DNA of 64,000 nucleotides, from assembly GCF_019649055.1 (NCBI RefSeq), contig NW_026570280.1, positions 372,001 to 436,000 of the forward strand, written 5' to 3'. A model generated the notes under the pieces. That model ran no database searches and was not told the origin of the DNA. It saw only the letters and a list, made by a program, of their open reading frames with translations. Within the stretch, counting starts at the first letter, position 1. Every line of letters begins with the position of its first letter. Shown here in pieces: positions 1 to 9,573 of the stretch. The translations under genes were made by a program, and so were the position numbers. The stretch comes from Paramacrobiotus metropolitanus. Its lineage: Eukaryota; Tardigrada; Eutardigrada; Parachela; Macrobiotidae.

Positions 1-1073
1 CGGCTGCCGTCGATACCCGTTCCGTCATCCTTCTTGGCCGTGCTACCGCCCCGCATATCCTGGAGCTGCTTGTTGAGGGCAACGAGACCAGCCAGTAGGG
101 CGTCGTATGTCGCATCCCTGTCCTTGCCGGTGTACCCTCCGAAACGCGGACCATAACCGCCGCTGGGAGAGCGCATAGCCGGCTGCTGCAAGGTGCGCTC
201 GATGTTCTCCGCGGTGAAGCGGTTCTCGGCATATCCCATGGCTTGCCGCAGGATCTCCAACTCCCCATCGAAGTCCTTCCATTTGTTTGTCGGCAACAGG
301 TTCGCGAACCGGTCCACGGCTCTTTCAGCGGCCGACGGACCGTCGCGACACAAATAGCACAGCACCGCCCGGAAGTGACCTTTCCGCATTGTCCCCACGT
401 CGCCGTTCCACCCCAGATGGACGACCTCATCGCCCGCGTTGAATTTCGGGGCGTTACGGTGGACCAGCCATTCGAAATGATTAATCGCGGCGGTATAGTC
501 ATACTTCTGCGCCAACAATTCGCCCACCGTCAGCCACGCGGTGTTGGCGTAGTACTTCGTGCTGCCGACGACATCGTGCAGTCGCGCCGATTTTTCGTAA
601 TACCCGATCGCTGCGTCGACGTCCCGCGGCGCCACCATCTTCCCCATGGAGGAGTAACAATTCGCGGCTGTGAGTAAATCCCCGGCTTCCGTCAGCACTT
701 CAGCCGCCAAATGCAAACAGGCCACCGCCCCGCGGGTGTTGCCCGCTTTGACGAAACAACTGCTGGCTTCCTTCAGTAAACCAGCGGCCGTGTCGCTGGG
801 CGTAGCGTCTTCCTTTCCGTATGGTAAGTTGCCGGTATCGTACGGGTCATTGTGGTTGTCGGCCGCCTCGAGCGGCGCTTTCAGCTCCCCGGCGTCTTGA
901 TAGGCGGCGCCGGCCCACTGCCAACAGCCGTCCAATTTGAAGTGGTCGCCGGCATTGCGAAAGAGATTGCTGGCAGCCAACGGGTCGCCCTTCGCGGCCG
1001 CTGCGCGGGCGGCGGCCAGCAGGGTGCCGGCGCAGTGTTCCTCCGCGGTCATGGGGTGGCGAGCGCTGTTCAT
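1..1073 (-). CDS. alpha-SNAP-like protein, copy A (3' end outside window)
   Basis: An uninterrupted minus-strand frame begins at the ATG at 1073-1071 and stays open to the window edge (357 codons visible). Alpha-SNAPs are helical-repeat adaptors that bind SNARE complexes and recruit and stimulate the NSF ATPase in membrane fusion. The order matches that family: N-terminal block (LFRNAGDHFKLDGCWQWAG, about residues 38-56), a central AAGLLKEASSCF/YYEKSARLHD repeat region, then FRAVLCYLCRDG and a RFTAENIERTL helix. The last visible residues are Gly/Lys/Asp-rich and form a linker longer than in any other copy here; the expected C-terminal helix lies beyond the edge. The start is chosen because TAG+G precedes the ATG, as in all other copies. 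One AAAGGTCA octamer falls in the coding sequence (376-383). The family call is strong; whether it still acts with NSF is inference. Confidence 0.8.
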   Translation of the reverse strand, partial: MNSARHPMTAEEHCAGTLLAAARAAAAKGDPLAASNLFRNAGDHFKLDGCWQWAGAAYQDAGELKAPLEAADNHNDPYDTGNLPYGKEDATPSDTAAGLLKEASSCFVKAGNTRGAVACLHLAAEVLTEAGDLLTAANCYSSMGKMVAPRDVDAAIGYYEKSARLHDVVGSTKYYANTAWLTVGELLAQKYDYTAAINHFEWLVHRNAPKFNAGDEVVHLGWNGDVGTMRKGHFRAVLCYLCRDGPSAAERAVDRFANLLPTNKWKDFDGELEILRQAMGYAENRFTAENIERTLQQPAMRSPSGGYGPRFGGYTGKDRDATYDALLAGLVALNKQLQDMRGGSTAKKDDGTGIDGS

Positions 1074-1369
1074 CCTACACATTTGGTATTCATGATTAAA
1101 ATCGTATCTTAATTTTCTTGATGATATCAAATAAAATTTTTTTCTCAACGAAAATATTAACTTGAAGGTTCCTAAATAGCTGTAACTCCAGGTTTCCTAA
1201 ATCGGCGATCGCTCTTCAAAAGTTGATCGATCGCAATCAGGGGCGAATTTAGGGAGGGGGCACGGGGGCACGTGTCCCCTCCGGAAGTTTTGGAAAAATG
1301 GGTACTTCAAAAAAGTAAAGGGGAGTACTGCTTGAAAAATTTACCGGATTTGCAAAAAACTGCAGAAAC

Positions 1370-1905
1370 TGCTATTTTTTATTGAATTTCTAGCGATTTT
1401 TTCAGTCAAACCTGTTTATTAGCTTTGCGCTCCGCGCGAAAGTGCCTGTACAGTTCACGGTCTTCCACGAAGCACACATTATCAGAGGATACATCCTAAT
1501 CTTTTGTTAATAGACCATGTTCCTAAAGGAGTTTTATCACAAACTCGTAATATTCTACTATTTTTTATCGAATTTCTAGCAGTTCCAGGTGTAAAAGCGT
1601 GCATCGGCTTCGCAGAAAAATTTCAGTCACGTATCCGTAGTTAACTTATTTTTACTAATTTTTATACAATTTCTAGCAATTTCTACGATGAAATCGTGCG
1701 CCGTCTTCGCGCTTCGCGCGAAAGTTCACTGGTTTTCTGAACTCTGTACATAAAATATCGCCTTTTTACACCCATTGAACAATTGTTCAAATTATTTCTG
1801 GTATTTTTTACTGAATTTCTAATAATTTCTGTAGTGAAAACGTTCGTCGGCTTCGCGCTTCGCGCGAAAATGCTCCTGGCTCCATTTATCATGTACTGTT
1901 GACAT
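1370..1905. repeat. Four diverged tandem units of about 110-155 bp
   Basis: The phrase TTTTTTA..GAATTTCTAG recurs near 1376, 1558, 1644-1670 and 1803. Three of the units are followed by a GC-rich palindromic block (CTTCGCGC...GCGCGAAA), near 1430, 1705 and 1855. The units differ by many substitutions, so the array is old. No coding potential is seen. The 1074-1369 flank between this array and SNAP copy A holds nothing I recognise. Confidence 0.6.
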
Positions 1906-2781
1906 CTGGCTTTACCAACAATTTTCGTTCAATTCCTACTTTATACAAAATTTTTTATACGTTTTGTAGTAAATTATCTTGCTGTCTTTGGGGTTCTTGG
2001 GTTCTCAGTGCCCCTCCCGCCCAAGCGAGTTAAATTCGCCTATGATCGCAATATACTCGTAGTGAGTAAGTACAAATTTCCGGCGATTTATGAGAGAATC
2101 ATCGTTTTACCTGTATTGAGACATATCGCAAAATCGCTTCCGAATAGAGCAGAAACGCAGGTTGTGGAGGGTGGATTAGGACCAAAATCAAGCTCTAAAG
2201 ATTTGCAATTTCGATGGTCAACTCAAATTCTTTTTCAAAAGCACCTTTACGTGTTTGGATGGCAGTGATATCGAGAAATGAAACAAATTCGGCCAAAGAA
2301 TTTTAAGCGACTTGTATCGGCTGCTGAGAATGACATTCGGGCAATTTTTAATCCTAATTTCCAGATCTGTACAAGCGTGGTAGCGTAATGGCAAGGCGCA
2401 TGCGGGCAAGCCACCAGCTTCTTCTCTGGCTGGATCAATAATTATCATTAGCGGATGCAAGGCCAGAGAGTAGCGCCAAGCACCCGACTGCGGCAGCTGG
2501 ACTAATTTCTTTGTCTGCTCTCCCTTGCCCCAAATTTCCATATTATCATAATTGGACACTGGCTAGTAGCTGAGCCTGATACAATCACAGGGACGATTCA
2601 GTAGGCAAAGTTCGGTAATCCATTCAAGCAGCCATCTGCTTCGTTAGTCGAAGACTCCGACAGAGCACACACATTAAATGCATTTATGGCTGCCACCGGT
2701 TGTACGTGTTTTGCAATAATCCTCTAAACTATGTATAAATTCGTAATAGTTTTTATTACAGGTTGAGGTAATATACAGTTT
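1906..2781. other. Intergenic, no recognised feature
   Basis: I see AT-rich DNA with only short open frames. A stretch near 2376-2400 resembles a tRNA A-box but lacks a B-box and a foldable cloverleaf, so no tRNA is called. Confidence 0.5.
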
Positions 2782-2868
2782 CGAATGTTATATCGAATGT
2801 TATATCGAATGATATATCTTTTTAATCGAATGTTATACCTTTTTCGAATGTTATATCTTTTTAATCGA
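2782..2868. repeat. Short tandem repeat, TCGAATGTTATAT-type
   Basis: TCGAATG(T/A)TATA recurs five times with spacers containing CTTTTTAA. It is an imperfect minisatellite that ends shortly before the non-LTR fragment. Confidence 0.7.
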
Positions 2869-2916
2869 ATACAAAGACAAGATTACAATTCACAAAAGAA
2901 ACATCACATCGTAATA

Positions 2917-3395
2917 TTAACAAACAGCAGAAACATGCGGCCGAATTACAGAGAACATTTGATCTAAATTAGCCGAGGCCGGTGCCGTTCCCAGGATGGA
3001 TGCCGCGTTTCCACGTTGAATTTCGATGCTGAACCTCTGGCGCAAAAACTCCGTTGCACGTTTCTCGCCTGTTTCCTGCCAAATCATCTTGCCCACTTCG
3101 CTAACCAGCCGGGAGGCTTCCGGTCCGAGTGGCCCACTGTCTCCACGCCAACCGCAAGGAACAGGTAATCATGCGTGATGTCCTGGTGCTTCTCGGTACT
3201 TTTTCGTTCGGCCTGAGCCGCTGCGGCGCCGGCTTGTGTGGATGCTCCAGCGATATGGGAAAGAGTCATCGTACACACGCATGTCACATCCCATGTTAAC
3301 ATTTTGCCTCGCTCCCACGGTACTAAGGTGACACCGTCAGGGCGTAGGCCGTTGGTTCGCGATATTCCCAAAGGCTCGAGTTCAGTCTCAATGGT
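2917..3395 (-). pseudogene. Non-LTR retrotransposon C-terminal fragment (restriction-like endonuclease), subfamily 2
   Basis: Minus-strand translation gives the PD-(D/E)XK-like core: NGLRPDG, then W..GK.LTWDVTC, then AGAAAAQAERKS and a VGVETVG block. A frame change near 3110 leads to the C-terminal helix region (ETGEKRATEFLRQRFSIEI, then RGNAASILGT) and a stop near 2917. The restriction-like endonuclease nicks target DNA to start reverse transcription in R2/NeSL-type elements. The same domain order is present in the better copy at 39741-41053, but this fragment is clearly diverged from it, so it is a second subfamily. It is 5'-truncated and frameshifted. Confidence 0.75.
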
Positions 3396-3654
3396 GGCTG
3401 AGGCGAAATATACAGTTGTACACTGTACGAGTACGAAAAATTACCGAGAAAAATTTCGATGAAACGACAATCTGTCTTGTCTTGCACGGCAGTACAGTTT
3501 TGGCCAATTAAATTCGCCTTGTCTAATAACGGGACGCAGCGCCGTAATATACAAATCATGGTGCCATTAAACGATACAAAAATGTCTTCGTGTACGTATT
3601 TATAAAAATGTAATTTATTTTTTCAATATGTACAAAGCCAGCTACGCTCAACAA

Positions 3655-3829
3655 TAACAATCAAATGAAGAATTTGTCCCAATTAACATAAGAAGGGACT
3701 GTGCATAGTACACTCATAGCATTACCACGCATAATCTCCAAACTTAAACGCTGAAACAAAAAACAAGTAGAGCGACTCTCGCCCGTCCTTAAAAACAACT
3801 TCTTACCAATCTCCCTTATAAAGTAACAA
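3655..3829 (-). pseudogene. Non-LTR retrotransposon extreme 3' end, subfamily 1
   Basis: The minus strand reads EIGKKLF.RTGESRSTCF, then SLEIMRGNAMS, and ends VNWDKFFI before a stop. This is nearly identical in DNA to 39741-39900. The 3' tail also matches (TTTCAATATGTAC near 3624 and 39702). It is a severely 5'-truncated copy of the element at 39741-41053, which is typical of target-primed insertion. The segment 3396-3654 between the two fragments has no recognised feature. Confidence 0.8.
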
Positions 3830-4188
3830 TGCCAGTCTCACACCAACAATGCCATTGCCAGTAACAATGCCAGTATTTATTGTCAAACAGCGAAACGACC
3901 AAACAAAGCGGTAGCAGGACCATTAATGGCCGGTAACGCGTGCGCCAGAGCAGATACAGAGGTCAACTGAGCCACGGACAAGCAACGTCTCAATGCAGCT
4001 GTTGTGATGCGAAAAAGGTCATGCTTGATAAAATATAATAGACCTTTATGCAAGATGTCAAGAGCAAGGCGACCTCTGACGCATACATAGTACTACTCGT
4101 ATATCAGGTACAATAACAACAGATGTGGCGGAAATAACAAAGATATGACCATGAGTAACCAACAAACGGTATGCCTGATTCCGTTTAT
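3830..4188. other. Intergenic
   Basis: A short direct repeat of CAACAATGCCA/GTAACAATGCCAGT occurs at 3827-3875 and one AAAGGTCA at about 4014. Nothing else is recognised. AATAAA on the minus strand (4183-4188) abuts the stop of SNAP copy B and could be its poly(A) signal. Confidence 0.45.
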
Positions 4189-5180
4189 TCAGCGCTGCCT
4201 GCCCATTTCCTCGGCGTTTCGCAGCAGCTGCCACGCCCGTTCCAGCATTATCCTGGTCCACGTGTCCATACGCCCGTCGGCGCTGCTATCCGGCGTCTGC
4301 AGCGTCCGCGCGATACTGCGGGCGGTGAAGCAGCGCCCGGCGCCGCCCATGGCTTCTACAATCGCACGTCGGATCCGATCATTCCGTGCGTCGCGTCCGC
4401 TCGGCGGTAGGCGCTCCTCGCAGCGCTCCAGAGCCTTCTTGGCGGCCTCCGGCCCATCACGGCACAAATAACACAGCACCGCCCGCAACTGACATGCCCG
4501 CGCCGCCGATATATTGCTGTTCGGGCTGCAGAAGAAATACCCGTTGCCGGTACTGCCCCTGCGTGGGCGCCGTTGCGTTACGGTGGGCGAGCCACTCGAA
4601 GCGGTCGATCGCGGCGGTGTAGTCGCCCTTACGAGCCAGCCACTCACCCGCCGCCATCCACGCGTTGCTGGCCAAAAACGTCCAATGCCGGTCGTCGGCC
4701 TCGTGGAGTCGGGCGGCCGTTTCCCAATAGCGGATCTTGGTGTCAGCGTCCTGCGGCGCCACCATCCCCACCAGGGAATTGTAGTGCCAGGCGGCCGGGC
4801 GAAACTCCCCGGCGTCCGCCAGGATTTCGGCCGCAGTTTCCAGGCAGACCACCGCCTCGTGGGAGTTGTCGGCTTTGATGTAGCAGTCGCTTGCTTCTTT
4901 ATACAGTCCAGCGGCCGAACTTCGGGGCGGCGTTTCGGACTGATCGTAGGGGGTTGGTGGGGGCGTGCGCCTCGAGCGGGGCTTTCAGTTCTCCGGCTTC
5001 TTGAAAAGCGACACCGGCCCACTGCCAACGGTGGTCCAGTTTGAAGAAGTTGCCGGCTTTGCGGAATAGATGGCTGGCGGCCAGATGGTCGCCATGGACC
5101 ACCGCCGTGCGGGCGTCGGCCACGAGGGTGCGGGCGCGACGCTCCTCCGGCGTCATGGTGTGGTAGCGCTCCTCAGACAT
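4189..5180 (-). pseudogene. alpha-SNAP-like protein, copy B, two frameshifts
   Basis: The minus-strand start is the ATG at 5180-5178, preceded by CCTAG+A as in the other copies, and is followed by EERYHTMTPEERRAR. The frame is lost at a run of five C (about 4940-4950 on the plus strand as GGGGG). One extra base there sends translation to a TAA after KFGRWTV. The homologous reading continues in a second frame (LYKEASDCYIKAD through EWLARKGDYTAAIDRFEWL), then shifts again around 4500-4600 into a third frame carrying LRAVLCYLCRDGPEAA and the C-terminal MDTWTRIMLERAWQLLRNAE. The final stop is TGA. The linker before the C-terminal helix is the shortest of the family. The two lesions make a functional product unlikely unless introns or assembly errors explain them. 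Confidence 0.8.
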
Positions 5181-6246
5181 TCTAGGCATCATACACACAT
5201 CCAATATCTTGACTCTCTTACATTTTAATTCGCTATTTTTTAACAATTAAGTTGAGATACCTACCTTAGCAAATGTTCTGCAAAAATATGGTCATCTTTC
5301 CTTATGATTCCGTAAAAATCACGTTACCTGTATAAAGCGTGTCAGCAGAATCAGTTACCGAAAGGAAGAGAAAAACGTTCTTTCGAAAATGATTTGGATT
5401 AGCAACAGCCAACAAATACAGTGGTTTGCTTAATTTCTGCGCGGCTAGTTAAATAATATTAATGTGCAGTGCAAAAGATAGCTTTCACGAATCATGTGAG
5501 AAAGGAACAACGCTAGCCCGTTTTGAACGGAGAGAGAATGCAGGCACAGGCGAAGCAGAGAAGCTGCCTGGCCGGGGACGAGTTGGTTCAATTGGGTAGA
5601 CCGTAGTCTAGCTGAATAGAGGATAGAGAGCTCTGTCTGTTCAGCTAGACTACGGCTGGACTGAAGGGAGCAGCAGTCGGCGCTGGACGCTATGCCTCTT
5701 CTGGTCAAGTAAGGAGAGGCAGCTAATACAGCTTTTGAATATGCGATCTCTCTATGCGATGCATGCGTGCGTGCTCTTTCCCGTTTTTGGAACATAGCTG
5801 TCCTAGACACAATGCAATTGCAAAGTGCGGCTGCACTTTCCCAAGAGCTGCTTTTGACTGCCCTCTTTTCCTCTCCCTGTCAACATAGTGCAAAAGATTC
5901 GACGTTTTCTGGTTTTTCGTTAACACGTCGTATCATTTTTTCATACGCTGCTGAGTGCTGAGCAGCGTAATAGCAGAATAAGACTGCAATTATCCAAAGT
6001 TAATTACTGTTTCTTTTGACATTACTAAAGTTTATGTAGCGGTATTATTACCCTATGTGCGGATTCTGCTGGACCAGTGGCGGGGTCCGCTAGTGCATCA
6101 GGTATCAGGTTTCTGCCTACAAAATGAACAGCATTGTTATTATAAATAAGTGACAATACTTTACATTTTTATGCTTGAAAATGGGACCATTAGTTGTTGT
6201 CCGTGGCAGGGCATGCCTGTGGGGACGCGGAACCGGTAACAGTGTA
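5181..6246. other. Intergenic; one short hairpin and a diverged duplicate
   Basis: A perfect 16-bp inverted repeat (5601-5616 and 5640-5655, CCGTAGTCTAGCTGAA and its complement) has a 23-base loop. The stretch about 5890-6080 is a diverged relative of about 19030-19220: both carry TTTTCGTTAACACGT/TTCGTCAACACGT, then GCGTAAT.GCAGAAT, then GTGCGGATTCTGCTG. No gene is seen. Confidence 0.5.
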
Positions 6247-7867
6247 TGGCCGTTTAAGTGAAACACTATGATGAGTGAATGGGCGATGGTCGTTTAAGTG
6301 AAACACCCGAAATAACGTTTTCCACAAACCGATTTTCGTTTGGATTTTTTTCTCATGCGATTGAACAGAATGTACCCTTTACAGAGTACTTGAAATTTTT
6401 TAAAAAAGCATGAACCGTTTTCTTGCAAATGTCTCGTAAAGAAATCAGTGACGAAAGCGTTTTAGCCACGCCACGACTGCCACTGCACTACGCTCAAATA
6501 TTTGCAATCACCGCCATACAAGGGTGGCTGTACCATCGCCGTGTAAGAAGTTTATTTAAACCAAAATAAATTTAGTTTGAAGACACCAGCTTCAAAGAAC
6601 GAAAAAAAATTCCGTTGAACATAAATTTACCTGAATTGAATTAACAGCCGCAAATGCGGTGATGGTACAGCCACCCTTGTATGGCGGTGATTGCAAATAT
6701 TTGAGCGTAGTGCAGTGGCAGTCGTGGCGTGGCTAAAACGCTTTTTTCACTGATTTCTTTACGAGACATTTGCAAGAAAACGGTTCAAGCTTTTTTTAAA
6801 AATTTCAAGTACTCTGTAAAGGGTACATCTTGTTTAATCGATTTTCGACCTCTTTTGACTGTTCTCGCTGGCGCAATGCGTGTCCTTGTGCTGCATGATA
6901 ACTATGCATTGCACCCAACACTATGATATTTTCACTACATATATTAGAAGTCTAAACTCGGTTTGGTTATTTTAAAGTGTAAAAGTTACTGATTTAAGGT
7001 CGTTATTTTGCGGACGCAATAACAATTCAAGCAGATTTTTTAAATTTTTCATTCAAGAACAGCAGTGTGTTCTGTTAGAATGACTAAAGTATTGGGGAGC
7101 GATTTTTCAAAAAAACCCACCCGGTATTGAAAAAAACAAACTTTTTTACACCCAAAGTTACTTTATTTTATTTTCTAAAGAGTACATAAACATTTTCCAC
7201 AAAAACGCTTCACAATTCTTTTTGAAAATGATTTTTCTTTAGTCTGATCAAAGTGTGAAATTTTCTGAAACCGATGCGAATTGTTATTGATTTTAGAAGT
7301 TGTTTTTCAAAAATTGTTCAGGATGGGACGAAGAACCTTCTTTTGTACTGCGCTTTCCTTTGGTCTTACCGATTCTGCGCTTGCAGTGCCGCCACACTGA
7401 TTGTGTGCACACCGAAGAGTGGACTTTGGCCACTCTTTCATGTGCACTCACAGGACAGCGCTGTGTCTTTCCATTCTCTAGCGCCTTTGCCATGCTTTCT
7501 GTGTCATCAATGTGCAAACATGAGTCTTGTCTGTTTCTGTCACACTTGCAATCTGGCATGGTGCATAACAACCACAAGGCATCTTCTCGAAGCAATCTTT
7601 CTTTCACTGGTTTTGACCACAGATGGCAGTAGTGTAGAAAAATACCCCAGCCCGCCAAATTGCTCCTGATCGCCAACCAAAAAACTTTGATAACTTTTTT
7701 CGTTGCAAGCTAATTTTACTTAACTTCCGCCCAGTAATAGATATAACCCTTCTTATTACAACTGTAGAATTTCGAAAATCTCGTTTTCCATCTTGCGACC
7801 ATAGTACAAATTCTCCTTAAACGACCATCGGCCATTCACTTATCATAGTGTTTCACTTAAGCGACCA
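6247..7867. mobile_element. Inverted-repeat DNA element, about 1.6 kb, no transposase recognised
   Basis: The ends are inverted repeats of about 50 bp (left 6247-6298, right 7816-7867) sharing TTTAAGTGAAACACTATGAT and a following block. The left end also repeats GGTCGTTTAAGTGAAACAC in direct orientation about 40 bp further in. The interior contains a second, larger palindrome (6358-6840) and an open frame of about 130 codons on each strand near 7280-7676 that resembles no transposase I know. I see no target duplication. The best reading is a non-autonomous DNA transposon or fold-back element. Confidence 0.6.
6358..6840. repeat. Large internal palindrome, 184-bp arms
   Basis: Arms at 6358-6541 and 6657-6840 are inverted copies with only a handful of mismatches across 184 bp (roughly 95 percent identical by eye). 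They are separated by a 115-base AT-rich loop. A transcript would form a long near-perfect hairpin. It sits off-centre inside the larger inverted-repeat element. Confidence 0.85.
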
Positions 7868-7902
7868 AACGGGTAGATAAAACTCATCTTCAACATTGTA
7901 CG

Positions 7903-8610
7903 TTAAGGGAAATGGCCCAGTACATGGTGTCCAAAATGGTATACACTATACTGTCTATACACACTTACATTAAAACTTTCGCTTTCGCGCACTCCGAATC
8001 ACTTTTTTGGAATATTTTATGTCATACTAAAGCTAAATGATTTGTATACATTGTTCTGAAAACTGTTTGCGCGCGCAACATCCGGTTGCCGAGATATGGC
8101 GAACCAAAATGGGCGAAAAGCCTAAATGCGTTGGTGTGTACCAAAGTCTCGTTATTACCCGCTCTTCTTGAAACTTTGATGTAAAAGACACGTGGCCATG
8201 AAGTGGAAAGTGAACCAATTCCCGGTTCATAGCATTTTCCCATAATTTTAAAATAAATGTTAAAATTTTGGAAATTCATTTCAAAATCGAAAAAAATGCT
8301 GTGTATGATATTGGTTTACTTTCGACTTTATGGCCATGTGTCTTTTACAGCAAAGTTTCAAACAGATCGGATAATAATCAGACTTTTGATACACAACAAT
8401 CCACTTGAACTTTTCGCCCTTTATTTCGCCAGATCTCGGCAACCGGATGTTGCGCGCAGACGGCTTTCAGAACAATTTTACCTATACAAATTATTTAGCT
8501 TCAGATTGACATAAAGTATTCCAAAAAAAATGATTCGGAGTGCGCGAAAGCGAAAGTTTTAGCGTATGTATCCCATTTTTGACGCTATATGCCGGGCCAT
8601 TTTCCTTAAG
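7903..8610. mobile_element. Fold-back element 1, about 320-340-bp inverted arms
   Basis: The element starts TTAAGGGAAATGGCCC and ends with the complement (GGGCCATTTTCCTTAA). The left arm, about 7903-8250, and right arm, about 8288-8610, share long inverted blocks. One carries CTTTCGCTTTCGCGCACTCC; another carries GCGCGCAACATCCGGTTGCC. It is related to 38609-38902 and to the half-copy at 18365-18640. No protein is encoded. Confidence 0.75.
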
Positions 8611-9545
8611 GAAAATGTCTGTTATGTCTGGGGAATGTCTGGAAAATGTCCGACATGAAATAACACACGGCGTATACCGTATGCGCATTGTTTTACTTCG
8701 TGACAGACAAAGTCCTCGGTTTAATACCACAGGAATTGGCGCTTCTCAATGCGCACTTTGCTCGCCTTCGGGCACAGAACGAAAAAGCATTAAAAGAAAT
8801 TGCCAAAAAACGGGCCGCTATGGAACGCCGTAACCGCTGGTGTCTCGGCTGTACCATTCTGTAACGATGGATGTGTGACATGACAGCTTTCAAGGTTTTC
8901 TTAGTGTTCTGATTAGCAGATACAGCTTAAGACAAAATGGTCGCGTACCCAACATCTCCACATTCAGTACGAATGCAGTGTAGTACCCTGTACGGCTAAG
9001 TTCAAAATATGCGGTTCGTACAAGTGCACTGCACCGCATGCGTATAGAATGCTGGGTATGGGGCTATGCGACCATTTCGTCCTACATTATTGTATGTTTG
9101 CTTTAACGAATGTTGACAAGAACAGACACTCTAACAACCGGAAGCCGTGCTGTTATGTTACTACTCAGTTGTGTTTAGGCTTTTACCGTTTATACAATAT
9201 GCCTGTATGCAAAAACTTTTTTGAGTCGTAAAAGAACTAACCTATCTAATTATGAATGTTAAAAATGTGTCTCTTAGGTTTTTTTGAAGAACTAAGCCGC
9301 TGTTTATTTCGCAGAACACGTCGTCGCGAAAGGCCAAAGATTATTAATTATCAGAAGGTTAGAACATCTTTTAATTAGTGTCCAATGCAGAGGTGTAGTT
9401 TATTTTTGCGAACTGGTTTTCGTCGAGAAAAACACACATGTATTGATGTATATATACCTGAATGCAACACTAATTATTATAATTATAGACTATATTTACA
9501 CGAACGCAGAACGGCAGAACAGAAAATCGAATTTCCGTGCGGTGG
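8611..9545. other. Intergenic, no recognised feature
   Basis: Only short open frames without resemblance to known proteins. I call nothing here. Confidence 0.5.
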
Positions 9546-9573
9546 TCACGAGCGTTCCTAGGAACGCTCGTGA
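9546..9573. repeat. Perfect 28-bp palindrome
   Basis: Each 14-base half reads TCACGAGCGTTCCT followed by its exact complement with no loop, centred on CCTAGG. It lies at the left edge of dispersed-repeat copy 1. Confidence 0.85.

Noticed and set aside
2370-2440. Possible tRNA gene (TGGTAGCGTAATGG resembles an A-box)
   Set aside because: No B-box (GGTTCGAATCC-like) follows at the right distance and no cloverleaf with paired acceptor stem can be drawn.
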